Shown piece after piece: positions 1-8,796 of a stretch of 64,000 bases of DNA. The notes beneath the pieces are model-generated. The model was not told the origin of the DNA and made no database searches. It saw nothing but the letters and a program-made list of their open reading frames with translations. How positions within the stretch are numbered: the first letter of the stretch is position 1; each line of letters starts with the position of its first letter. Source of the stretch: Desulfovibrio oxyclinae DSM 11498 (lineage in GTDB: Bacteria > Desulfobacterota > Desulfovibrionia > Desulfovibrionales > Desulfovibrionaceae); contig NZ_AQXE01000006.1 of assembly GCF_000375485.1 (NCBI RefSeq), positions 155,119-219,118 of the forward strand. The letters are read 5' to 3'. The translations under genes and the position numbers were made by a program.

Positions 1-1452
1 GTTGCCGGAGGTGTAGGTGTCGCGGTTCGGCATGCGGATTTCCGCGCAGCCGGAGACGGCGTAATCGTAGATTTCCTCGAACTTTGCGCCCTTGGAAAGG
101 TGCAGGGGGATCACTTCCTCATCGTTGATGAGTTTCGGGAAGCCGGAGCCTTCCTTGATGGTCTCGGCCACTTCGGCGAGAAAGCGCTCGGGGGAGCGGG
201 CGTGAATGCGCGCGGCGAGGTCCGGGTAGTGATGCGGGAACTCGCGCTTGGAGCGCAGGAAGAGGTAGGTCAGCTCGTTGGTGGCGTCGAGGCCTTCCTT
301 GTTCTGGCCGCCGACGGTCACGGCTTCCCAGTGAGCGTATCCTTCGTTGAAGGCGCCGCCCTGCGGGGAGATGTAGAGGTCGATGAACTGGGCCATGCCA
401 ACGTACATGCACTCGATGAGCTCAATGGCCTGATCGTCGGTGAGGATGCCGGCTTCAACGTCCTGGCGGTAGTACGGGTAGAAGTACTGGTCCATGCGGC
501 CGTTGGAGATGATGGTGCCGGTCTTCTGCTCGATGCGGGAGAACATCTGGGTGAACCACTGGGACTGCACGGCCTCGTGGAAGTTGCGGGCCGGATGCTC
601 GGGCACGCGGCGGCAGTTGGCGGCGATGGTTTCCAGCTCCGCCTTGCGGGTGGCGTCGGATTCCTCGGCGGCCATCTTCTCGGCCAGGTCGGCGTGGCGA
701 TTGGCCCAGTGGATAACGGCGTTGCAGACACGGACGATTGCTTCGTAGAAAGGCTTCTTCTCGGCGTTGTCCCGCGGGGAGAACGGATCGAGGGCGTCCA
801 GCTTTTCCTGTGCTTCCTGACGGATTCCGCCGAAGCCGCGCTTGAGAATCTTCTCGTAGTCGTGGACCCACTGCAGGGAGGAGCGGAAGGAAGAGGTCTC
901 GTTGACGATGAAGCGGGAGTTCAGTCCCTCGGGGTCATCGTAGGTGAGCTTGTGGATTTCCTCGGGGAGAGCCACGTTCAGGGCTTCATGGTAGGTCTTG
1001 CCCTTCCAGAAGGGAGCGATCTCCTCAACCACGATCCGGGCGTCTTCCTCGGTGATGGAGAACGGAGAGCCTTCACGCTTGGGCAGCTCTTCCACGGCCA
1101 TGTCGAGGAAGTCGCCGTCCAGTTCGGGGTACAGGATGCCGTAACGACCCTGATAGCCTGCACGTCCGGCCAGCAGCTGGTCGTCATCAATGTAGACAGT
1201 CATGTTCGCGGCGACATGTTCCATGGCCTTGGCCCAGCGCAGGACCAGCGGCTCGCCTTCGGTCTGCTGCATGGACTGGGTGAAGTACAGGGCGCGCTCC
1301 ACATCGATCTGCGGCTTCTGGTTCTCGATGGTGTCGAGGATCTTGAAGACACGGGCGTGATTCTTGCGGAACACGTCCTCCTTGCCTTCGATACGGTCCT
1401 GAAGGCGCTGTTCATGAGGTGTCACGGCATCGCAGCAATGGACATTAAACAT
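1..1452 (-). CDS. islA: Isethionate sulfite-lyase, glycyl radical enzyme (3' end cut by window edge)
   Basis: Cleaves isethionate (2-hydroxyethanesulfonate) to acetaldehyde and sulfite, feeding sulfite respiration. 484 N-terminal residues are visible; the C-terminal glycyl-radical loop lies beyond the edge. The catalytic Cys-x-Glu pair is Cys469/Glu471 in VSGCAEIR. Arg190, Gln194 (FRSSLQW) and Trp375 (HWEAV) sit exactly one residue beyond the Bilophila IslA residues I recall as Arg189, Gln193, Trp374, Cys468 and Glu470. This constant +1 offset argues for IslA rather than choline TMA-lyase or pyruvate formate-lyase. The ATG at 1452 has GGAG nine bases upstream. A sigma-54 promoter lies at 1547-1562. 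The activating enzyme islB is not in the window and may lie beyond the left edge. Confidence 0.87.
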   Translation of the reverse strand, partial: MFNVHCCDAVTPHEQRLQDRIEGKEDVFRKNHARVFKILDTIENQKPQIDVERALYFTQSMQQTEGEPLVLRWAKAMEHVAANMTVYIDDDQLLAGRAGYQGRYGILYPELDGDFLDMAVEELPKREGSPFSITEEDARIVVEEIAPFWKGKTYHEALNVALPEEIHKLTYDDPEGLNSRFIVNETSSFRSSLQWVHDYEKILKRGFGGIRQEAQEKLDALDPFSPRDNAEKKPFYEAIVRVCNAVIHWANRHADLAEKMAAEESDATRKAELETIAANCRRVPEHPARNFHEAVQSQWFTQMFSRIEQKTGTIISNGRMDQYFYPYYRQDVEAGILTDDQAIELIECMYVGMAQFIDLYISPQGGAFNEGYAHWEAVTVGGQNKEGLDATNELTYLFLRSKREFPHHYPDLAARIHARSPERFLAEVAETIKEGSGFPKLINDEEVIPLHLSKGAKFEEIYDYAVSGCAEIRMPNRDTYTSGN

Positions 1453-1546
1453 GGATTCATACTCCTTGGCTGGGTTCTATATCGTCGCTTTCGATCTGGG
1501 AAAGCTCTCCATCTTCGGTGCGCGTCGTCGCGCTTGCACTCTCTTT

Positions 1547-1562
1547 GGCAATCCTTGTGCCA
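1547..1562 (-). promoter_or_regulatory. Sigma-54 (-24/-12) promoter of islA
   Basis: On the minus strand the sequence is TGGCAC-N5-TTGCC, with GG and GC exactly 12 nt apart, as the RpoN consensus requires. Transcription would begin near 1536, giving a leader of about 85 nt before the islA ATG. Confidence 0.8.
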
Positions 1563-1671
1563 GATGGGACAAACAGGACCACCCTACTGATAACCACCTG
1601 GAAAAAAAGAGCATCTTTCACACCCACCCCCTCTAAGGGAAAACAACGATCCATAAGGCCGACCCCGAAAC

Positions 1672-1687
1672 GATGCAGAAATGCACC
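1672..1687. promoter_or_regulatory. Upstream activator site, islA proximal copy
   Basis: GATGCA-GAAA-TGCACC, an imperfect copy of the inverted repeat GATGCA-N4-TGCATC. It lies about 119 bp upstream of the islA -24 element. Probably bound by the Fis-type HTH of the sigma-54 activator encoded at 1857-3305 (inference). Confidence 0.55.
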
Positions 1688-1738
1688 GCACAAACGCCCT
1701 GTGAAAAATCTTCATGCATTTTAATGATATATGAAAAC

Positions 1739-1772
1739 GATGCAAATATGCATCGCGATGCAGGTTTGCAGC
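1739..1772. promoter_or_regulatory. Upstream activator site doublet, islA side
   Basis: Two tandem copies, 1739-1754 (GATGCA-AATA-TGCATC, a perfect dyad) and 1757-1772 (GATGCA-GGTT-TGCAGC), with an 18-bp pitch. They lie about 195 bp upstream of the islA -24 element. The same doublet, with identical pitch and left arms, occurs at 5159-5192 upstream of the TRAP operon. Between islA and the activator gene (1453-1856) the only elements I see are the promoter, these sites and the terminator. Confidence 0.7.
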
Positions 1773-1790
1773 GTTCCGATATGCAGCAAC

Positions 1791-1823
1791 AAAAAGGGCC
1801 GTACCGGATTCCGGCACGGCCCT
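1791..1823 (-). terminator. Rho-independent terminator of the sigma-54 activator gene
   Basis: A 13-bp stem (AGGGCCGTaCCGG with its partner, one G-U/A-C difference) around an ATT loop, followed on the minus strand by a run of T at 1795-1791. Confidence 0.8.
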
Positions 1824-1856
1824 GAGGGACATCGGCAGCTACGACAGACGAATCGC

Positions 1857-3305
1857 CTACTCTCCCAAATCTTCCTTGGTGATTCCGATTTTTTTGAGCT
1901 TCCTGAAAATGGTCGTCCTGTTGACCTGAAGGACCTCGGCAGCCTTGGTGATGGAACCGTACCGCTCTATGGCGTGCTGGAGATATTTGGCCTCGATCTC
2001 CGCCATGATGGTCTTGAGGTCCTTGCCCTCTTCCTGCTCCACGCCGAAGTCGAGCTGGGCCGGTTCGCACCGGACCGGGCTGAAATTGAGCATCCGATTC
2101 GGCAGGTGCTTCAGTTCCACGCGCTCGTCCTTGTTGGTGACGGCGAGGCTGTGCATCAGGTTCTCCATTTCGCGGATGTTGCCGTCCCAGCGGTAGGAGA
2201 GCATGACCTCTTCGGCCTTTGCGGAAATCTGAAGGTTCCGCTTGTATTTGGTATTGAAGCGCTTGCGGAAGAAATGCAGCATGGCCGGGATGTCCTCGCC
2301 CCGGTCCCTGAGGGGTGGGATCTGGATGACCGCCACCTGAAGCCGGTAGAAAAGGTCGCTTCTGAAGCGGCCTTCGCGGACTTCTTCCTCCAGATCGCGG
2401 TTGGTGGCGGCGATGATGCGTACGTCGATCTTCTTGGCCTTGGTGGCCCCCACGCGCTGAATCTCGCTGTTTTGCAGGGCGCGCAGCAGCTTGCTCTGCA
2501 TACTCAGCGGCAGCTCGCCTATCTCGTCAAGAAACAGGGTCCCTTTGTCCGCCATCTCGAACATGCCGATCTTGCCTCTGGAATCCGCACCGGAGAAGGC
2601 GCCGGGCGCATAGCCGAACAGCTCGGACTCGATGAGGTTTTCCGGAATACAGGTGCAGTCCACCTTGAAGAACGGCTGGCCTTTGCGGGGGCTTTTTTCG
2701 TGAACCTCGCGCGCCATGATGTCCTTGCCCACGCCGGTTTCACCGAGGAAAAGGATGGTGGCGTCGGTCTTGGCCACCTGCTCTATCTGGCTGAACAGGT
2801 TGATCATGACCTGACTGGAAGGTTCGAGGTACAGCGACTCGCTTTTCTGGTGAATCTCCTGTTTGTACTGTTCGATGAGCTGCTTCTGGGAGGCCACCTG
2901 ATCCTTGAGCTGGGAAATAAGGGCGATATCGCGGACGAAGGTGACTACAAGCTCCACGTCCTCGTCGTAGTCGAAGATGGGGTGGGCCATGAGCACGACC
3001 TTGCGGCCCTTCTCCGTCATCTGCACCGCCGTGGCAGAGCTCTTGGTCTTGACGACCTTGGAGTTCAGCGCAAGGTCGAAGACACCTTTATCCACGAGAT
3101 CGTTAACATTCTTCCCGATGAGATCCTCGCCCTTGAGGCCGGTGAGGTTCTCGTACATGACGTTCACGGAGAGGGTCTCCCCTTCCTTGTTCGTGATGTA
3201 GAGCCCGTCACTCATGGTGTCGAACACGTGGCAGAGATAACTGGATATGAGATATTTCTGCCTGGGAAGAATCCGACGCGGCTTGCGCGGCGCTTCCTGG
3301 CTCAT
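1857..3305 (-). CDS. Sigma-54-dependent transcriptional activator (PAS, AAA+, Fis HTH)
   Basis: A 482-aa enhancer-binding protein that would remodel RpoN polymerase at -24/-12 promoters. An N-terminal PAS-like sensor (about 25-130) and a short coiled linker (130-160) precede the AAA+ domain. Walker A GETGVGKD is at 188-195, the sigma-54 contact loop GAFSGA at 235-240 (Ser replacing the usual Thr) and Walker B GTLFLDEI at 255-262. A Fis-type HTH lies at about 450-472. There is no response-regulator domain, so it probably senses a small ligand through PAS. I chose the ATG at 3305 because AAAGGAAA precedes it; an in-frame ATG at 3320 would add five residues. Its position between islA and the TRAP genes makes it the likely regulator of both (inference). 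Confidence 0.88.
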   Translation of the reverse strand: MSQEAPRKPRRILPRQKYLISSYLCHVFDTMSDGLYITNKEGETLSVNVMYENLTGLKGEDLIGKNVNDLVDKGVFDLALNSKVVKTKSSATAVQMTEKGRKVVLMAHPIFDYDEDVELVVTFVRDIALISQLKDQVASQKQLIEQYKQEIHQKSESLYLEPSSQVMINLFSQIEQVAKTDATILFLGETGVGKDIMAREVHEKSPRKGQPFFKVDCTCIPENLIESELFGYAPGAFSGADSRGKIGMFEMADKGTLFLDEIGELPLSMQSKLLRALQNSEIQRVGATKAKKIDVRIIAATNRDLEEEVREGRFRSDLFYRLQVAVIQIPPLRDRGEDIPAMLHFFRKRFNTKYKRNLQISAKAEEVMLSYRWDGNIREMENLMHSLAVTNKDERVELKHLPNRMLNFSPVRCEPAQLDFGVEQEEGKDLKTIMAEIEAKYLQHAIERYGSITKAAEVLQVNRTTIFRKLKKIGITKEDLGE

Positions 3306-3338
3306 GCTATTTCCTTTCATGCCCGTAAATACCTTTGA

Positions 3339-4091
3339 TTAAATGCTGGAATACGTGACCGCCACGCCCGCGGCCAGAATGAGCAGCAGCACCAGCCTCC
3401 GGTAGACGTTCTGTGTCACGAACCGGGAAGCCAGTATGCCCACGCCGCCGCCGAGGAGTACCGCGGGACACCCCGCGGCGTAGTAGGTCAACGTCCGGGC
3501 GGTCTGCACGCCCGCCAGCGTCTGGCCCGTCACTATAGTGATGCCGGTCACGATAAAGCAAGCGCCCAGTATGCCCTTGGCCGCCTGCTGGCTCCATCCG
3601 CCCATGGAAGTGAACACCGCAAGCGGCGGCCCGTTGAATCCGAACAGCACCCCCAGCAGCGTGGAACAGAATCCGGCGGCAAGCCCCCAGACCCTGCCGA
3701 CGCCACTGCCCTGAAAACTTCCGGGACGCAACAGCGAAACCAGCCCGTAAGCTATCAGCAAAAGCCCCATGGCGAGCTTGAGTTCCTCGTTTGAGACATC
3801 CCGCATGATGAGCAGTCCGACGGCGACGCCCGCTATCCCGCCCGGAATGAGAAAGCGCATGGCAAGCCAGTCCACGTGCCGCCGATAGGCCCACCCGAGC
3901 TGGAGATTGAGCGTCAGCACGATCAGCGTGGAGCTGGGAACGGCCACCTCAAGCGGTATTGCGAACGCCACCAACGGCATGGCGACCATGGCGGCCCCGA
4001 AGCCCGCAAGGTTGTTGACCACACCGGCCACAAACCATGCCCCGCAGAAAAGTGCTATTTCCAACATGCCTTGCTCAAGCAATTTGCCTGC
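3339..4091 (-). CDS. TauE/SafE-family membrane protein (putative sulfite/anion exporter)
   Basis: Polytopic membrane protein of about 250 aa with several hydrophobic helices and the Gly/Pro-rich TauE/SafE pattern: NNLAGFGAAMVAMP near the first helix and FGFNGPPLAVF in the middle, two related half-repeats. Family members move sulfite, sulfonates or related anions. Lying among sulfonate genes, it may export excess sulfite or import a sulfonate (inference). It lies upstream of the activator gene on the same strand, with 33 nt between stop and start. The start is uncertain: ATG at 4091 or 4067, or TTG at 4121; none has an ideal Shine-Dalgarno. Confidence 0.75.
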   Translation of the reverse strand, partial: AGKLLEQGMLEIALFCGAWFVAGVVNNLAGFGAAMVAMPLVAFAIPLEVAVPSSTLIVLTLNLQLGWAYRRHVDWLAMRFLIPGGIAGVAVGLLIMRDVSNEELKLAMGLLLIAYGLVSLLRPGSFQGSGVGRVWGLAAGFCSTLLGVLFGFNGPPLAVFTSMGGWSQQAAKGILGACFIVTGITIVTGQTLAGVQTARTLTYYAAGCPAVLLGGGVGILASRFVTQNVYRRLVLLLILAAGVAVTYSSI

Positions 4092-4148
4092 CATCCTTCT
4101 GATCCATTGAAATGCCTCCAACAGGGGGACAGAGCGCTCACCCCCCGC

Positions 4149-4164
4149 TGGTACGGAGCTTGCT
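4149..4164 (+). promoter_or_regulatory. Sigma-54 (-24/-12) promoter of the amidohydrolase gene
   Basis: TGGTACGGAGCTTGCT has GG (4150-4151) and GC (4162-4163) exactly 12 nt apart. The predicted start is near 4175, about 37 nt before the ATG at 4212. No GATGCA-N4-TGCATC site was found just upstream, so its enhancer may be one of the distant copies or belong to another activator. Confidence 0.65.
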
Positions 4165-4211
4165 CACCGGCCTGAGTCAGTCGGACAATCACACACAAAG
4201 GAGCAAACATA

Positions 4212-5048
4212 ATGAACGTCATCGATTTCAGGTTCCGTCCCAACACCCCCGAGGTCATCAACGGCATCGCCAACAGCGTCATGTTCAAGGACCTGTGCGA
4301 AGCGATTGATTTCCATAAACAAAAACCGGAGCCGTTCGGGCAGATCATCGAAGGCCTGGAGCAGAACAACGTGGTGAAGGCGGTGATTACCGGCCGCGAC
4401 TGCGAGACCACCTACGCCTCCATGGCAAACGGCAACGGCGCGGTCCTCGACTTCTGTACCAAGGCCCCCGAAAAGTTTGTCGGCTTCTGGGGCGTTGACC
4501 CGCACAAGGGCATGGATGCCGTGCGCGACCTCGAAAAGGCCGTCACGGAAAACGAAACCATCAACGGCGCGGCCATCGACCCGTATCTCGCCAAGATCTA
4601 TCCCAACGACGCCAAGTACTATCCGATCTACTCCAAATGCTGCGAGCTGGGCATTCCCATGATCTTCACCACCGGCACCGCCAGCTTCGTGCCCGGTGCG
4701 GTCATCGACCACGTCGCCCCCCGCTACATCGATTTCGTCGCCCGCGACTTCCCGGAACTCAAGATAGTGATCAGCCACGGCGGCTACCCGTGGGTCAACG
4801 AAGCCATCATCGTGGCCCAGCGCAACAAGAACGTGTTCATGGAAATATCCGAATACGAACTCTGGCCCATGGCCGATGCCTACGTGGAGGCAGCCAACAC
4901 CATCATCGGCGACAAACTTCTCTTTGCCAGCGCTCATCCGTTCATCGACTACAGGGAACAGCTCGACAAGTACGCAAAACTGGCCTTTGAAGAATCCGTT
5001 TACGCAAAGGTGATGTACGAAAACGCAGCCGGAATACTTGGTGTTTAA
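4212..5048 (+). CDS. Amidohydrolase-2 (TIM-barrel) family protein with degenerate metal site
   Basis: 278 aa of the amidohydrolase_2 fold (ACMSD/2-pyrone dicarboxylate hydrolase relatives). AAGGAG lies eight bases before the ATG. Usual metal ligands are replaced: the N-terminal D-x-H-x-H is D5-F-R7-F-R9, the mid-barrel His of the vHaG strand is Thr153, and the C-terminal Asp of the GSDyP strand is Ala241 in FASAHP. His189 (SHGGYPW) is kept. Hydrolase chemistry is therefore doubtful; it may be a lyase or a binding protein. It is monocistronic, with its own sigma-54 promoter and a terminator behind it, and sits between the sulfite-lyase and TRAP genes. Its substrate is unknown. Confidence 0.75.
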   Translation: MNVIDFRFRPNTPEVINGIANSVMFKDLCEAIDFHKQKPEPFGQIIEGLEQNNVVKAVITGRDCETTYASMANGNGAVLDFCTKAPEKFVGFWGVDPHKGMDAVRDLEKAVTENETINGAAIDPYLAKIYPNDAKYYPIYSKCCELGIPMIFTTGTASFVPGAVIDHVAPRYIDFVARDFPELKIVISHGGYPWVNEAIIVAQRNKNVFMEISEYELWPMADAYVEAANTIIGDKLLFASAHPFIDYREQLDKYAKLAFEESVYAKVMYENAAGILGV

Positions 5049-5081
5049 TACATAAACAAGAACATCTTAAAGACTGCTTCA

Positions 5082-5115
5082 AACCTTGGTCGGCACTCCC
5101 GGCCAAGGTTTTTTT
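5082..5115 (+). terminator. Rho-independent terminator after the amidohydrolase gene
   Basis: A 12-bp stem (AACCTTGGTCGG with CCGGCCAAGGTT, one G-U pair), a five-base loop and a seven-T run. Confidence 0.9.
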
Positions 5116-5158
5116 ACGCCCTGCGCCCCGAAAACGCATACGCGCTTCTATTCGATAC

Positions 5159-5192
5159 GATGCAAACATGCAACACGATGCATTTGTGCATC
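5159..5192. promoter_or_regulatory. Upstream activator site doublet, TRAP side
   Basis: Tandem copies at 5159-5174 (GATGCA-AACA-TGCAAC) and 5177-5192 (GATGCA-TTTG-TGCATC, a perfect dyad) with an 18-bp pitch, matching the islA-side doublet at about 28 of 36 aligned bases. They are centred about 274 bp upstream of the TRAP -24 element. Confidence 0.7.
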
Positions 5193-5255
5193 CAATCGGA
5201 ACAGGGCCGTCATATCAGCCTGTTATGTGAATAATGGCGCATCCCGGCAGGCGAC

Positions 5256-5271
5256 AATGCAGATTTGCAAC
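5256..5271. promoter_or_regulatory. Upstream activator site, TRAP proximal copy
   Basis: AATGCA-GATT-TGCAAC, a weaker match to the same dyad, about 186 bp upstream of the -24 element. The rest of 5049-5528 holds the terminator, the doublet, an AT-rich block near 5349-5366 that could ease DNA bending, and the promoter. I see no gene there. Confidence 0.5.
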
Positions 5272-5447
5272 ACCGCACGGCAACTGATAAAGGCAACTCA
5301 CCCCGGCGCCCCTCCGGGCTCGACCTTGCCCGGCGCCACCGCAAGCATTTAATATTAAATACTTTTTCAGCAGACGAGCACCGTTTCGACTCCTGCGAGC
5401 ATTATGCGCCTGAAAAAAAATCCGCTTGTTCAATCTCGCACAAGAGG

Positions 5448-5463
5448 TGGCATACCATTTGCT
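5448..5463 (+). promoter_or_regulatory. Sigma-54 (-24/-12) promoter of the TRAP operon
   Basis: TGGCATACCATTTGCT has GG (5449-5450) and GC (5461-5462) 12 nt apart, a strong RpoN match. Transcription should start near 5474, about 55 nt before the receptor start codon. Confidence 0.8.
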
Positions 5464-5510
5464 TTTTCAGGGGCAGACAATGGATTTTTTCACTATTCTT
5501 AGAAACTTAG

Positions 5511-6548
<1,038 letters not shown>

Positions 6549-6581
6549 TCTGCCGCTTCGATACGCATAAGGAATAGTCAC

Positions 6582-8459
6582 ATGGAAAACGTCGCAACCG
6601 CCACGCACCCCGGCGAGCCCAAGACGGGCCTGCTGCACTGGCTTGATGAAAACTTCGAGAAGCCCCTGCTGTTCGCCGGGCTGCTCTCCATCATACTCAT
6701 AATCACGTTCCAGACCCTGTACCGCTACGTCATCACCCAGTTCACCGACGGAGCGGGCTCCGCCGTGTGGACCGAGGAGCTGGCCCGGTTCATCTTCATC
6801 TGGATATCGTACCTCGCCGCCTCGGTGGCCATCAAAAAGCGCGAAAACATCCGCGTGGACTTCGTGTACGACCGTCTGCCCGAGAAGTGGCAGCAGATAT
6901 TCTGGATCGTCAACAACCTGTGCTTCCTGCTGCTGGGAGCCGTGGTTCTGGTCATGGGCACCGATCTGGTCCAGTTCCAGATGCGCTACCCGCAGATCGC
7001 CCCGGCGCTGCAGATCCCCTACTACATCCCCTACCTGATCCTGCCCATCGGCTTCGGCCTCATGTGCATCCGCCTCGTGCAGGATACATGGAAGGAAGCA
7101 AAGGTGGCCGGCACCGTCGGAACGCTCACCGCATTCGCCATCACCGCGGCCATATTCACCCCGGTGCTGCTCGGCGTGAATCTGGCCTCCACCACCATCC
7201 TCTTCGGCTACTTCATCCTGTTCCTGATCATCGGCGTGCCCATCGGCATCAGCCTCGGGCTGGCCTCGCTGGTCACGCTCATCGGGTCCGGCACCCTGCC
7301 CGTGGACTACATCGCGCAGGTCTCGTTCACCTCGATCGACTCCTTCCCGATCATGGCCATCCCGTTCTTCATCGCAGCGGGCATCTTCATGGGCTCCGGC
7401 GGACTCTCCACCCGGCTGCTGAATCTGGCCGACGAACTGCTCGGGCCGCTGCCCGGCGGGATGGCTCTGGCCACCATCGCCACGTGCATGTTCTTCGCCG
7501 CCATCTCCGGCTCCGGTCCGGCAACGGTTGCGGCCATCGGCTCGCTGACCATCCCCGCCATGATCGAGCGCGGCTATGACAAGTACTTCGCCTGCGCCAT
7601 CGTCGCGGCGGCGGGTGCCATCGGTGTCATGATCCCGCCCAGCAACCCGTTCGTCATCTACGGCGTGGCCGCCCAGAGTTCCATCGGCAAGCTCTTCATC
7701 GCGGGCGTGCTTCCGGGCCTGCTCACCGGCCTCGTGCTCATGGCCTTCAGCTACTGGGTTTCCAAGAAAAACGGCTGGATGGGCGAACAGAAGGAACGCT
7801 CCCTCAAGTCCATCGGCAAGGCCTTCTGGGACGCCAAGCTCGCCCTGATGGTCCCGGTGATCGTCCTCGGCGGCATCTACGGCGGCCTCATGACCCCGAC
7901 GGAAGCCGCAGCCGTGGCCGCGTTCTACGGCCTCATCGTGGGCCTTTTCGTCTACAAAGGACTGAACAAGGACAACATCGTACCCACGTTCATCAACGTC
8001 TGCTCCACGTCCGCCATCGTCATCATCCTTATGGCCATGGCCACCATCTTCGGTTACGTCATGACCGTCGAGCAGGTGCCATCCAAGATCGCCGAGTTCA
8101 TCCTCGGCATGACCGAAAGCAAAATCCTGATCCTGCTGCTGATCAACGCCCTGCTGCTGGTCATCGGCACCTTCATGGAAGCGCTGGCGGCCATCGTCAT
8201 CCTCGTGCCGATCCTGCTGCCCATCGTGACCAAGGTGGGTGTGGATCCGGTTCATTTCGGCATCATCATGGTAGTGAACCTCGCCATCGGCTTCGTGACG
8301 CCGCCAGTGGGGGTCAACCTCTTCGTGGCCAGTAGCGTCGGCAGAGTGAAGCTCGAAGACGTGTCCAAGCAGATACTGCCCATCCTCGGCCTGCTGATCC
8401 TCGTCCTCATGGCCGTCACCTACATTCCGGAAATCTCGCTGATGTTCATCGGCGACTAG
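6582..8459 (+). CDS. TRAP transporter permease, fused DctQ-DctM subunits
   Basis: 625 aa. Residues about 20-180 form the four-helix DctQ small subunit (WTEELARFIFIW is typical). Residues about 190-620 form the large DctM subunit with the repeated Gly-rich half-channel motifs (AISGSGPATVAAIGS and VTPPVGVNLF). Together with the receptor 33 nt upstream this makes a complete secondary transporter driven by an ion gradient. AAGGA precedes the ATG. A Q-M fusion is a known variant of the family. The gene ends the operon before a strong terminator. Confidence 0.93.
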   Translation: MENVATATHPGEPKTGLLHWLDENFEKPLLFAGLLSIILIITFQTLYRYVITQFTDGAGSAVWTEELARFIFIWISYLAASVAIKKRENIRVDFVYDRLPEKWQQIFWIVNNLCFLLLGAVVLVMGTDLVQFQMRYPQIAPALQIPYYIPYLILPIGFGLMCIRLVQDTWKEAKVAGTVGTLTAFAITAAIFTPVLLGVNLASTTILFGYFILFLIIGVPIGISLGLASLVTLIGSGTLPVDYIAQVSFTSIDSFPIMAIPFFIAAGIFMGSGGLSTRLLNLADELLGPLPGGMALATIATCMFFAAISGSGPATVAAIGSLTIPAMIERGYDKYFACAIVAAAGAIGVMIPPSNPFVIYGVAAQSSIGKLFIAGVLPGLLTGLVLMAFSYWVSKKNGWMGEQKERSLKSIGKAFWDAKLALMVPVIVLGGIYGGLMTPTEAAAVAAFYGLIVGLFVYKGLNKDNIVPTFINVCSTSAIVIILMAMATIFGYVMTVEQVPSKIAEFILGMTESKILILLLINALLLVIGTFMEALAAIVILVPILLPIVTKVGVDPVHFGIIMVVNLAIGFVTPPVGVNLFVASSVGRVKLEDVSKQILPILGLLILVLMAVTYIPEISLMFIGD

Positions 8460-8483
8460 CCCGGCACCCAATCCAACAAAAAA

Positions 8484-8520
8484 GCCTCCGAGCATCCCCT
8501 TGCTCGGAGGCTTTTCTTTT
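8484..8520 (+). terminator. Rho-independent terminator of the TRAP operon
   Basis: A perfect 11-bp stem (GCCTCCGAGCA/TGCTCGGAGGC), a six-base loop and TTTTCTTTT. Confidence 0.93.
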
Positions 8521-8631
8521 GGCTGCAAGAGTTAAACGGGCCCTTCCCCAAAAACATTCGCCAGAACATCCAAACAGGCTACCCTTCATCCACCCAGAAC
8601 CCCGAAATATTGCGAGTTTTCTCCACAAAAG

Positions 8632-8665
8632 AAAAAGCGACCTCAGGAATATCCTGAAGTCGCTT
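8632..8665 (-). terminator. Terminator downstream of tRNA-Pro
   Basis: A stem of AAGCGAC and CAGGA paired with their partners around an ATAT-centred loop, followed on the minus strand by a T-rich run. I see no feature in 8521-8631. Confidence 0.75.
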
Positions 8666-8673
8666 GCAAAATA

Positions 8674-8750
8674 TGGTCGGGGCGGAGAGATTTGAACTCC
8701 CGGCATCCAGTTCCCAAAACTGGCGCGCTACCAAACTGCGCCACGCCCCG
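8674..8750 (-). tRNA. tRNA-Pro (TGG anticodon)
   Basis: A 77-nt cloverleaf with encoded CCA. The acceptor stem is CGGGGCG/CGCCCCG. The anticodon stem CCAGT/ACTGG encloses TTTGGGA (anticodon TGG), and the T-loop is TTCAAAT. Confidence 0.95.
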
Positions 8751-8767
8751 AGCGGTGGATTTCCTAC

Positions 8768-8796
8768 GCTAAAGCGGCAGGAAGCGCAAGCGTCAA
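8768..8796 (-). promoter_or_regulatory. Possible sigma-70 promoter of tRNA-Pro
   Basis: TTGACG (8796-8791), 17-bp spacer, TTTAGC (8773-8768). The -35 overlaps the stop codon of the radical SAM gene. The -10 is weak. Confidence 0.35.

Noticed and set aside
1..1452. Pyruvate formate-lyase or choline TMA-lyase for the glycyl radical gene
   Set aside because: PFL has a Cys-Cys pair, and here it is Cys-Ala-Glu; Arg190/Gln194/Trp375 fit the sulfonate pocket, and sulfonate-type neighbours agree.
100..1590. Plus-strand 496-codon frame opposite islA
   Set aside because: The minus-strand reading gives a glycyl radical enzyme with matching active-site residues.
1672..1772. GATGCA/TGCATC repeats as a CRISPR or simple repeat
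   Set aside because: Short dyads with only two regular 18-bp steps and no spacers; position before RpoN promoters explains them better.
8521..8750. tRNA-Pro as an integration site for a mobile element
   Set aside because: No repeated tRNA 3' end, integrase or composition change nearby.
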